64,000 bases of DNA from Agarophyton chilense (Eukaryota; Rhodophyta; Florideophyceae; Gracilariales; Gracilariaceae): positions 496,001 through 560,000 of the forward strand of contig JARGXX010000022.1 in assembly GCA_030374765.1 (NCBI GenBank), read 5' to 3'. Below, piece after piece: positions 10,601 through 19,874 of the stretch. The notes under the pieces are model-generated. The model made no database searches. It was not told the origin of the DNA and was given only the letters and a program-made list of their open reading frames with translations. A program made the position numbers and the translations under genes. How positions within the stretch are numbered: position 1 is the stretch's first letter; the number at the start of each line of letters is the position of its first letter.

Positions 10601-12460
10601 TTAGCCAGCACCTGAGTAGCTCTGTGATGGAGTTGCTTGCGTTCCAGGACCACTAGCATTTTCGCTATCAGCTCGGACAGCAGCAGACTCAGCTCTTCCA
10701 CCCCTGTCATTAGAATCACCATCACTAGCATTCGCAACTGCAGTGCTTTTATCGCGGGATTCAAAGTTTTTAACGCTTTCATTGTCATGAGTGTCGGCAT
10801 CAAGCTTCTCGCGATGATTGACTTTATCGTTTTGACGAGCATCTACGTCGGGTTGTAGAGCATCGCTGCCCTGACTTTCGCCATAGTGATTGGCATCAAG
10901 TTGCTGGTGGCCGTTTTGGTGAACACCATCGCCAAGCGGTAAAGAGGACTTTGATAGCAATGGTTCATCTGCATTGTCGGCAGCGTCAGATTTCCCTCCC
11001 TTCTTCGCGTCTTGGGTAATCGAAGCCAGCAGTGCACTAGGGTGGGCAACTTTCTCATTGTGACCCGCCCGTTTGATATCTTTTCCTTGCGCTTGGCCTG
11101 CATCGACGGTGTCGGTAGCCGGCTTCGGTGGAGGAGCGTCTCTGGCAGCCTCACACATAGCCTTTGACTCGTCCGGCTTTGGAAACCAAAAGTCAGGGCC
11201 GAAGTTTGCCTTCACAACTGCGTTGCCGTACAAAGAAATTGACGGGTAAAAGCGCCCCGCACACAGCCGTCGTTTCGAATTTGAAGATGACTTCTTAGTA
11301 CCATGATCAATGGGACGTTTCTCCACGGCCGCTTTCCGCGATGATTGTGCATCAACAGGGTCTGTTTTAGAGAAGAAGGCAGGAATACCCATGTCTCGTC
11401 CATTTTTAAAAAACTGCACATGCGCTCGGCCATGAATGTCGATGTCGCAATCTGGGGGCGGCTGACCCTGCAAAAGGTTAATAAAGCGGTGATTGAGCCA
11501 TTTTTCATCGCATTGTGCGATGAGTTGCTTTTGTTCGTCAGACAAATTGGGCAACTTTACTCTGCATCCAATCACATCACCCTCCTCAAATGGTTGAGCA
11601 TAATCTCTGACGCGCGCAGCATGCACAAAGTGACCGGTTCGGACGCGGCAGCCATAGCCGTATGCATCGAATCCTACCGGGGTTTCCGGGTCGGAGCGTC
11701 GTTGCGACCAACCCAGTCGCACCGCTCCGTTGCCCGCGTACGAAATGAGCTTTGCTTCGAAATACCAATCGCCCTCACTGACGGCAGAGGTGGCTCGAAC
11801 CATTCGATATCCCTTGTGACCCATAACGGTGTTTTCTGTGGGATGAGAGACGAATTGAATGGCTGGTGACTTGTCAAACGTGCTGAGACGGACAGGCTTG
11901 TATGACTCGGTTGTCCATTCTGCAGGAATGGTGGCTCGGGACAGTTGCTCCTCGCACAGCTTTGCATCATCGTCTGAAAGGTCCTTCTTCTTGGGCGGTT
12001 GACCCTTCTTAGCGTTTGGCTTGGGGACGTAGTGCAAATCGCGAACGACGTAAATGTCATCGGTGGTGTCGGGGGCGCGCGCAAGGATGGTGTGGCTTCG
12101 AATGCAGGCAGTGATGTCCTTCTTCCATCGCGTGGTTCTCTTGTCCTTTCCCCTGAGCGCGGCGCACTGCGCATTGGCAACGTGCACAATCTCAGCAAGG
12201 CTGAACTGACAACGATGAGGAAAGCGGGCAGTCAAGACAGCCCAGGCGTCGCGCACGGTGTCGTGACACGTAAGACGGCGCGGACGCTTCTGTAGCGGGG
12301 GCTTGTCGGCGGGACGTGCAAGACGCTTTCCAGGCGCCGACTCAACGGCCATTTCGACGGCCACCTCGACGGCCACCTCGACGTCAGTGTAGGGCGGGGA
12401 CAGCGAGGAAGAAGGGGTGTGAGCGTGGTGGGCGCGCGAAGAAGCGTCTGCGACGGACAT
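10601..12460 (-). CDS. ASH2-like subunit of the COMPASS/MLL histone H3K4 methyltransferase complex
   Basis: ASH2 proteins bind RbBP5 and the SET-domain subunit and stimulate H3K4 methylation in the nucleus. From the ATG at 12460 the product has 619 residues. Near the N-terminus a winged-helix-like domain is visible (HDTVRDAWAVLTARFP ... ARAPDTTDDIYVVRDLHYVP), matching the ASH2 DNA-binding region. It is followed by a complete SPRY domain with characteristic ASH2 segments: STFDKSPAIQF, GHKGYRMVRAT, GDWYFEAKL, AVRLGWSQR, GFDAYGYG, GDVIGCRV, VQFFKNGRDMGIPAF, FYPSISLYGNAVVKANFG and PDFWFPKP. The last 170 or so residues are charged and probably disordered. An upstream in-frame ATG at 12787 would add residues encoded by the 21-bp tandem repeat (LRLSALA units), so I prefer 12460. 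A PHD finger typical of animal ASH2L is not seen. Head-to-head with the AGC kinase gene. Confidence 0.9.
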   Translation of the reverse strand: MSVADASSRAHHAHTPSSSLSPPYTDVEVAVEVAVEMAVESAPGKRLARPADKPPLQKRPRRLTCHDTVRDAWAVLTARFPHRCQFSLAEIVHVANAQCAALRGKDKRTTRWKKDITACIRSHTILARAPDTTDDIYVVRDLHYVPKPNAKKGQPPKKKDLSDDDAKLCEEQLSRATIPAEWTTESYKPVRLSTFDKSPAIQFVSHPTENTVMGHKGYRMVRATSAVSEGDWYFEAKLISYAGNGAVRLGWSQRRSDPETPVGFDAYGYGCRVRTGHFVHAARVRDYAQPFEEGDVIGCRVKLPNLSDEQKQLIAQCDEKWLNHRFINLLQGQPPPDCDIDIHGRAHVQFFKNGRDMGIPAFFSKTDPVDAQSSRKAAVEKRPIDHGTKKSSSNSKRRLCAGRFYPSISLYGNAVVKANFGPDFWFPKPDESKAMCEAARDAPPPKPATDTVDAGQAQGKDIKRAGHNEKVAHPSALLASITQDAKKGGKSDAADNADEPLLSKSSLPLGDGVHQNGHQQLDANHYGESQGSDALQPDVDARQNDKVNHREKLDADTHDNESVKNFESRDKSTAVANASDGDSNDRGGRAESAAVRADSENASGPGTQATPSQSYSGAG

Positions 12461-13237
12461 GCTTTGTGCGGCGGCAGCGCAACGATGCGCGCGCGCACCG
12501 CGCGCCAATGGGCCCAGCGCGGTGAAACGAAGTGGAGTCGATGCGAAAAGGCGCCCAAGTGCAAGGGCTCTCAAGCGAAGCGCAAGGGCGCTCAAGCGAA
12601 GCGCAAGGGCGCTCAAGCGAAGCGCAAGGGCGCTCAAGCGAAGCGCAAGGGCGCTCAAGCGAAGCGCAAGGGCGCTCAAGCGAAAGAGCGTGGCGCCGAG
12701 CGTGTGAGTGTGACACGTGGCAACACAATAATTCACGTTGCCACGTATGTGACGCACAGGTAGGTCAGCGCGCGTAGGTCGGTGCAAGTGGTGGACAATC
12801 TGAGTGGCAGCCAGCCACAGCCAAGCGAGCAGAATATATATGAATCACGCCAAGCTAGGTTACAAAGCGGTAGGGTATCTAAATTTACGTACGAGGGGTA
12901 GTTATGTAACGGTTGTTTATTGCCCTCACACGTGGCACACGCGTGCCACGGGGCGCTGCGCATTGGCGTCGGAGCGCACAGTGGCGCCTGTCGCGCGACT
13001 GGTGCGCAGAGCACGCACGCACGCACGCACGCACGCGCGCGCTCTTACTGTCCATGGCTGTGCGCGCACGCCCCGCCAAAGTCGCCTGCCGCCCCTCCCC
13101 CCCCGTACGACGAGCGCCACCGCGCCGTCTACACTCAACCGCCACCGTCCGCACCCTTCACTTTTCTCTCTCTCCCCTCCCCCACTGTTTGTCTTCCTCC
13201 TTTTCCCTCCCGCACCCCTCGCCTCCAACCCTGCAGC
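12461..13237. promoter_or_regulatory. Shared promoter between ASH2-like (-) and AGC kinase (+) genes
   Basis: The two start codons are 777 bp apart on opposite strands. The region holds CACGTGGC at 12714-12721 and 12929-12936, a CACGTTGCCACGT segment at 12734-12746, and an inverted repeat CGTGGCAC-4-GTGCCACG at 12931-12950. G-box cores of this kind recur in the other promoters of the island. Toward the kinase the leader is pyrimidine-rich (13140-13230). Confidence 0.55.
12570..12690. repeat. 21-bp perfect tandem repeat, five copies plus a partial sixth
   Basis: Unit CTCAAGCGAAGCGCAAGGGC+G repeats exactly at 12570, 12591, 12612, 12633 and 12654, with a truncated diverged copy from 12675. Because 21 is a multiple of three, all six frames stay open across it, which creates spurious long ORFs on both strands (repeated RLSALAL on the minus strand). 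It lies in the presumed 5' leader of the ASH2-like gene. Confidence 0.95.
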
Positions 13238-15132
13238 ATGAGCGATTCCGCTGAGCAACAGCAGCGAGAAACACAACAGTCCACGTCCGCGTCCACGTCC
13301 GCGCCCGCGCCCGCGCCTGCGCCCCCTACCCCCCACTCATCGACGCCTCAGTCAAACGCCAACGCCAACTCCGACTTTCGCCAGCGCATGAATCAGAGTC
13401 GCATCGGTGGCCACCAAGCAGAACCTCAACCCCCCAATTCTGCCACGTCTACACCTTCACAAGCCTCTGCCCCATCCCCTTACTTGCGTTCCTCACCCGG
13501 CGCTGCATCCTCCTCCGACAACGGTCTCAACAGCCGTCGATCTGCTTTTCCCCCTTACCGCGATAACACTGTTCTGCATACCGTCTCAGTGCCATGCTCG
13601 CCCGCTTTTCCAGTCAAGGACGACCAAATCGGTCCCAAGCACTTCAGCCGCCTCAAGCTGTTGGGACGCGGCGGCATCGGCCAGGTTTTCCTCGTTCGCC
13701 TCAAAAACACCGACAAGCTCTATGCAATGAAGGTCTTGTCGCGCGACGAAATGATTCAGAAGAACAAGGTGAAACGCGTTATGACCGAACGTGAAATCCT
13801 CGCAACCGCCAACCACCCCTTTATTGTCACCATGTACGCCTCCTTTCAAACCCCCGACCGCCTCTGTTTCGTCATGGACTACTGTGCCGGTGGCGAATTC
13901 TTCCGCGTCTTACAACGTCAGCCAAAGCGCCGCCTCAAGGAGGATGCCGTGCGTTTCTACGCTGCCGAGGTCATTCTGGCGCTGGAATACCTGCATCATA
14001 TGGGCTTCATCTACAGGGACCTCAAACCTGAAAACATTCTAATGCGTGCAAACGGCCACATTGCACTTACCGACTTCGACCTTTCCAAACAGGCGCATGC
14101 CGTTCCGCCCCGCGTCGTTCAACATCAGTTGTCATTTAGTGACAAAATCCGCAAGTCCCTACTAAGTACGTTCACATTATGTCATGTTCTTTGAATCACG
14201 TTGCATGCAAAGTATACCATGCGCGTGCGGTCGCTAGCCATCCGAACACACAATATCTCGCCTGGCAGTATGCGCCTTCAACTGGCACAGCAATGCAATT
14301 TTTTGATGACTGCAGCACTGAGACCCGCCACTGGCATACACGCTGTGCTGCTGGTTTGTTTTCATTTTCATACCTTCTTGTGCATTTCTCTAACGTATTC
14401 CTCGTCTGTGTTTTTCTTGTGTTACCATGTGCAGAAAGGTCAAGCACGTCACTCAACAACTTCGAAATCGTCAGCTCAGAGCCAGTTTTACCTTACCAAA
14501 CAAACTCTTTTGTCGGAACAGAGGAATACATCGCACCAGAAGTGGTCAATGGTGTTAGCCAGAGCTCCGCTGTCGACTGGTGGACACTTGGTATTCTTAT
14601 ATATGAAATGCTTACGGGCACCACCCCATTCAAAGGCAGTTACACGGATGAAACTTTCAAGAACATTGTCAACGAAAATGTCAAGTTTCCTGATGATATC
14701 ACTATAAGCAACGACTGCAAGCAGCTAGTCAAAAAACTTTTGCGCCGAGATGCCGATAAGCGACTTGGGGCACAAGAAGGTGCCACGGAAATCAAGAAGA
14801 GTCGGTGGTTTAGGGAATTCAACTTTGCGTTAATACGGGTATGTTTCCAAAATGTGTGTGTTTTTTTTTTCCGTTGATGGCTCATTGCTGACTAGTCTTT
14901 TTATTTTCCTCTTGTACTGTGCAACCTTTGAAACTTTCAGAATGAAACCCCTCCAATCATTCCCAAAATCCGCGACCCGCTTGACCTTTCACAATATCGG
15001 CGGATGCCGGAAGATGATCCTCCTTCCAGCGCCGCTCCATCACAATCGCCCGGACATATGGATGATGATGCCGACAACCCATTCCGCCACTTCAACCTAA
15101 CGAAGAGTGACAGTCTTCAGCGTCAGTATTAG
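13238..15132 (+). CDS. AGC-family serine/threonine protein kinase, AGC VIII/NRC-2-like (3 exons)
   Basis: Exons 13238-14165, 14435-14838 and 14941-15132 join in frame (introns of 269 and 102 bp, donors GTACGT and GTATGT, both ending in AG) to 507 residues. Residues 1-125 are S/P/A/Q-rich and probably disordered. The kinase domain begins with the glycine loop [10 protein letters not shown] (142-151), then the ATP lysine in YAMKVL (K165), YRDLKPEN with catalytic D261, and LTDFDLS with D279. The DFD in place of DFG is the hallmark of the AGC VIII group (plant phototropin, PINOID and D6PK, and fungal NRC-2-type kinases). The activation segment has the usual inserted stretch before [14 protein letters not shown], and intron 1 falls in this insertion. 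The C-terminal tail ([16 protein letters not shown]) is short and ends with no clear PDK1-docking FxxF. No light-sensing LOV domain is present, so it is not a phototropin. Substrates are unknown. Confidence 0.93.
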
Positions 15133-15693
15133 AAAGTGCTTTCGGTACGCAGCAGGGAGGGATATCATTGGGCTGCTAGGGAGAAATTGCAGCCACTCTT
15201 CTAATAGTCTAACTACTGAAATCCAGCGAATGAAGGAAGCTTTCATTTTCGTTTTGGGGGTCCTTTTATCAGATGAGAGCCGAATGTAGGAGTCATTTAC
15301 GTATAAACGTGCACATCTTTCTTCAGTGCGAAAACCTGTCGTTTCTGGGTTCCCATTTCAGCGTGTAGGAGTGCAGAGCGTATATACACCCACCTCCTCT
15401 TTCAGCAGAACGCTCTTGAAAGGTTCCCAAAAAAAAAACACAGTTTTTATTGTAAGCAACTTGTGAAGTTGCGGAGTCAAAGAGTGATTCACAACTGTTT
15501 ACTAAAGTTGGAAGCAAGCGAGTTAGCTCGTTGGAATTATTTAAGGAAGACACGCAGTTGAGGGCACAAATTTCATAGATGCATGTCTACTGCACGTTCG
15601 CATTAGATAGTATAATTCGGGTTTGACTTTAAATCTCAAGTCGACAGTTTTCGACTTGTCTAGGGCACGTACAACCCTATGAACAAAAAAAGA
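15133..15693. other. Convergent 3' intergenic region
   Basis: Tail-to-tail spacer between the AGC kinase and the HeH/MSC gene. A run of ten A is present near 15429. No open frame with a recognisable domain is seen. Confidence 0.5.
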
Positions 15694-18179
15694 TCATCTC
15701 CCGTCCAAGAAACGCATGACGTACGACCCGAACCCTCTCTGCGGAGTAACATCAAAGTCGGCTTCTGAGCGCAAATCTAAGCTGTCTAGACTGGCCCGAC
15801 TTCCAAAGCTACTGCTTCTACGACTGAAACTATCGAAAGCAGATCCAGAACTCCTACGACTCCCCACATACTCATAGGTGTAGCTGGGCATACCTCGGAT
15901 GGTCTGATGCTTGCGCAGTACTCTTGGATCGCTTTTGAGGACTTCCTCAACATCCTTCCACATTTTGATGACCTGCTTCGATGGTCGACCGAGGACTTCT
16001 TCTCGTAGTATGACATCTGAAACAAAAGCCACGTCTTCTTCGTTATTTCGAAATCCAATAACTTGATCCCTGAGCACCTCCAATGATCTCTGGTGAGCTG
16101 CCTCACACTGTCTTTGCCGTCGACGTATCAGGTAGATTTTCACTCGAACGAAAAGAAGAAGAGCACATACAAATAGACCGGAGAGAATTTCGTAGAGATA
16201 CTCCATGGCTTTTCTTTTCAACTTGCATTTGAAGGAAATCGTAGGATCAAGAGAGCCAAATGCCCCAGTTGAATCAACATAAACCCCGTCATACAGCTCA
16301 CCGCTTAATACACTGAGCGCCTCGCGCACAGCACTGTTAAGTACAGCATTTTCATCCATATCCACCCGGAAAAATGACGGATAGTTCTTTCGCTTTTCGT
16401 GAAAGTGTGCCACGAGATACTCCCGAAGTTCCTCTGTTGTGAGAGTGGTCGGTACGGCCTCTCCACATTCAGCTCGCCCAGCAAGTGTAGCCAAAATTTC
16501 AGCAGCGGAACTTACTAACTGCTCAACAACTCGGTCAAATATATGGTCTCGAATACATTTTGCACCGTCTTTGACAAATCCGGAGTCACAAAGTACTTGC
16601 CCATCTGAACATGTACCAAACTGAGGGCATCTTCTGCATAAGTCGCCATTCTTGGTATAATCTACGCGTGTGTTGATGTTGATATTGGAGAGTGGGAATC
16701 GGTTAGAAATGGTTTAGGTTCCAATCGTCGGAAAGTTAGACATGTCTTCCGCTTTTCCAACCGTTCCTTTTGCTGAAACTGACGTTGTTCTGACAATAGC
16801 TGTTGTCATGACGTGGTACTGAACGGCGTAACTTACTCGAACTTGAATTCGTGTCACAAAACGGAATGACTGGAGTCATGAAGATGGCTTGCAAAGCTAA
16901 CGCCCACAATAACAAAAGCACAACTCCCATGATTAAAACAGTTGATGCAGCGAGGAATCGGGAGTTGGCAATTCCACGAAACCTGTTCCTCGATCGCTTT
17001 TTATTCTTTCCAAACATGGAGCCGTTTCTATTCGACAGCGGCTTTGATCTCTGCGACACAAAAACAACTTCGTCATCATCTTCGTCGGCCGCTGAAGGTG
17101 CAGAGATACCTCGTCTTCTTCTTGAGCTAGCTTCTTGCCGTTGCTTGACAGGTGGGGTTTGGTCCTCATCCATGGCTTCCATTTGCAGTACTTTAGCGCG
17201 AACAATGCCCACAAGCTCTTCCTTTGAAGCGGCGCTATTGAAGTTGACATCATGCGCTAACAACCAGTCGCGTATGTCTTTGGTCCTCCACTGGGTAAAA
17301 TCAGGAAGTTGGTGTTCGTCTTCAGTATCAACAACAGATCCAGGATCAGAATAGTGCAGCCGATCGCTTTCATACGCATCGCTGTCGAAAGGAATGTCTT
17401 CTTGTGCCATTTCGTTTCCGTGTGCTGGTTGAATTTCATCGGCGCCGTGCTCCAACGCTTGTTGGCGCTGCTTTTCTTGTGCATCGTACGCAAGATCTAC
17501 AACACGGGCAGCCCGCTGTGGCTCGTCCTCGCTGCTATACGACTGTTCATCATCTTCGTCTGCTGGTTCTCCATCTGCCTCATAATCTGGGTCCTCGTCG
17601 GACACATAGCTGTCGTCCACGTCCAACAGCCTTCGAACACGGACAGAGCGTCTCGTGGAGGCAGGCGGAACATCAGAATGACTCGTGCGGCGCTGAACGG
17701 TAGGGTTAGCTTCCAAGGCGTCGGCAGCGGACGCACGATTCGGTGGACGCGCAGCAGGAGAAGGCAAGCCGCCTTTGATAATCAACTGAGACGTTTGCAG
17801 CTGAGCTCGAGACTGTTCACCACCATGGATGGCGGCTTCATGGTACGCAGAACGAGAATGGGCGCGAGTTGGGGTTGCAGACTGGTGGGTACGCTTCGGT
17901 TGGAGCGGTTGGTCGACAGGCTTCTCGGCGGGCTTTTCGGTCTGAGCGGGCTTCTCGGTCTCTGTGGGCTTTGAAAGCGGCGGGTGACGAAGCTGGGCGA
18001 GAAGCGAAGGATCGACCCAGCTCGAGGAGCGGCGGCGCAATCGCGCAGGCACACTTTGCTCGGCAGAAGGCGTGCTCGATGCGTCAGCCGCGGTGGATTG
18101 CGGTGTGCGGCGAGACGAAACAAACGGCGGCTGACTCATGTGGTCGGGAGGGGCGTCGGAGGTGGAAAGACGCGGACGA

Positions 18180-18215
<36 letters not shown>

Positions 18216-18454
18216 AGCGACGCTGGAGAGGAACGCCTCGCCTGGAACGGGTTGGCAGGTTGAACTGGGGTGCGCGGTTGAGCAGAGTCGTACTGTTGGC
18301 ACACGTCGAGCGCAGCGGCAAGTAGCTCCGCTTTTCGCGGCGGCCCCGGGGTGCCACCTTTTCGCGCGACGTTTTTCAGCGAGACATCGTGGCGTCGCAA
18401 GAATTCACGAAGCTCAACGACTCGCATTTGCTCGATTTCATCGCGCGATTCCAT
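15694..18454 (-). CDS. HeH/SAP and MSC-domain inner nuclear membrane protein (Src1/Heh1/MAN1-like, 2 exons)
   Basis: Proteins of this family sit in the inner nuclear membrane and tether chromatin and help nuclear pore quality control. Exon 1 is 16762-18454 and exon 2 is 15694-16661, with a 100-bp intron; the join gives 886 residues. The donor choice (AACG/GTTGG) is set by reading frame; an alternative join (GT at 16741, acceptor before AATGGC) also keeps the frame. Seen in order: an N-terminal HeH/SAP helix pair (MRVVELREFLRRHDVSL), an 11-glutamine tract at about residues 81-91, a long disordered acidic linker, a second HeH-like unit (TKDIRDWLLAHDVNFN), an arginine-rich basic patch, a first membrane helix (VLIMGVVLLLLWALALQAIF), a lumenal cysteine-rich part (LCRRCPQFGTC...LCDSGF), a second helix (ILSGLFVCALLLFVRV), and the winged-helix-like MSC tail (MWKDVEEVLKSDPRV). 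This architecture is the Src1/Heh1 one. It is head-to-head with the RAD6-like gene. Confidence 0.88.
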
Positions 18455-19403
18455 GATGACAACGCCCAACTGCTCCGTAACGACTGCAACAAGATTCTCA
18501 ACGCAGAGCACAATGCGGCGCGCACATAGATGAACGACACGAGCCCCTCGCCCGCGGATTCGACGCGCGCCCAACGACAACAACAACAACAGCAATAGCG
18601 CAAGCAACGCTTCGTTGCGTGTCACGTCAGGGTGCCGCACCCCGTTCAAACTCGCGCGCGCCGTTTGATCTATCGGCCCCCCCCCCCCAACCTTTTTGAA
18701 ATTCGAACGCATAATTCCGCAATTCAACCCTTTGGCAGTACCACGTGGTTACGTGGCATACCCACATGTTCACGTCATCATACTTGGCCACGTGGTGTTA
18801 CCGTATGGCAACGTGGAAACCGTTGACCACGTGTCCACCACCGCCCACGCTTACCCCCCGTAGCGTAGGGGAAGCACCACGTCGACTGCGCGTGCGCGCC
18901 CGCTGCCTTTGCTGCGCTGCGTGCGCCACCGTGCGCATTTTGCGCACGCACCCCAGCGCACTTCTTGTCCCTCTTTCGTGCCGCTTCTGCACATTTCTTT
19001 TTCTCGCTCTCGCCCCGAACCTCCCGTCGCGCCTTCCACCTCACCACTGCTAAACCCCGCGCGCTTCATCTTCACGTGCTTTCCATCCGTCGCCACCCGC
19101 TTCGTTGCTCTGCCCTCTTCTTCTTCCCTCTGGTGCCGTTTCTCGCTTTTCTGCCTTGCGCCGTATAACCGTTTTTTCACCCACCCCTTGCTTCCACCTC
19201 CTGTGCGACGCGCTTCTTTCTGCTCGTGCTGCCGCTCGCGTCTTTTGCAACCCCCTGTTTTTGCACTTTTCTTCTCTTCTTGCTCGGTTTTGCCTCTCCA
19301 CGCTTTGCGTCTTGCCCCTTCCTGTTGCCACTCCCCTCCTCACACCCTGGCGTCTCACTCAACGACGCCCGCTCCTACCCGTAAGCGAAAGAGAGACGGA
19401 CGT
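18455..19403. promoter_or_regulatory. Shared promoter between HeH/MSC (-) and RAD6-like (+) genes, dense G-box cluster
   Basis: Between 18741 and 18835 there are at least six ACGTG cores: CCACGTGG at 18741, ACGTGGC at 18751, CACGTCA near 18771, CCACGTGG at 18788, AACGTGG near 18810 and CCACGTGT near 18827. The two CCACGTGG copies are perfect palindromes. The RAD6 side then has a long pyrimidine-rich leader (18960-19360). This is the strongest regulatory-looking cluster in the window; function is inferred. Confidence 0.6.
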
Positions 19404-19874
19404 ATGTCGCATTCAGCCCCGTCCGCCGCGAGGCTTCGCCTCATGACCGATCTCAAGCTCATGCGCCAGGAGCCTCCGGAAGGTTGCAGTGCCAGTCCAC
19501 TCAGCGAGGAAAATCTCTTCGTCTGGGGTGCCACTATCTTCGGTCCCCCAGAAACCCCTTGGGAAGGCGGTGTGTATAGTCTGCGTCTCACTTTCAACGA
19601 GCATTACCCGGAAAAACCTCCCCGTGTGCGTTTTACTGCTGAGATGTTTCATCCCAATGTTTACACTGATGGAACTCTTTGTTTGGATATTATCCAGGAT
19701 AAGTGGTCACCCATATACACCGTCAATACAATTCTTACCTCCATTCAGTCTCTTCTCACCGATCCAAACCCGTCGAGCCCTGCAAACCCGGAGGCTGCTC
19801 AGTTGTATAATGCCGACAGGAATGCTTACAAGAAGAAGGTTCGTCGATGCGCGCAGAAAAGTGTTGAATGCTAG
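19404..19874 (+). CDS. RAD6/UBC2-type E2 ubiquitin-conjugating enzyme
   Basis: E2 of the class that, with a RING E3, monoubiquitinates histone H2B and PCNA and also serves N-degron degradation. The 156-residue product is close to the usual 150-170. It begins with an RLRLMTDLKLMRQEPPEGCSA stretch typical of RAD6, then the core: WGATIFGPPETPWEGGVY, YPEKPPRVRF, the HPN motif (83-85), the catalytic cysteine C93 in DGTLCLDI, and IYTVNTILTSIQSLLTDPNPSSPAN. The C-terminus ends shortly after the E2 core, without the acidic tail of yeast RAD6, as in plant and animal homologues. The ATG at 19404 is preferred; the upstream open frame is the pyrimidine-rich leader. Single exon. Confidence 0.95.
   Translation: MSHSAPSAARLRLMTDLKLMRQEPPEGCSASPLSEENLFVWGATIFGPPETPWEGGVYSLRLTFNEHYPEKPPRVRFTAEMFHPNVYTDGTLCLDIIQDKWSPIYTVNTILTSIQSLLTDPNPSSPANPEAAQLYNADRNAYKKKVRRCAQKSVEC

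Noticed and set aside
12920..13237. N-terminal extension of the AGC kinase
   Set aside because: The frame is open but low in complexity (CACG repeats at 13015-13035, pyrimidine-rich leader) and contains promoter motifs; ATG 13238 is preferred.
17309..17974. 221-codon plus-strand ORF opposite the HeH gene
   Set aside because: Shadow of exon 1 of the HeH/MSC gene.
18448..18727. N-terminal extension of the HeH protein with a leucine-rich stretch
   Set aside because: The LLLLLLL comes from a CAA/TTG repeat in the leader; the HeH domain starts right after ATG 18454.
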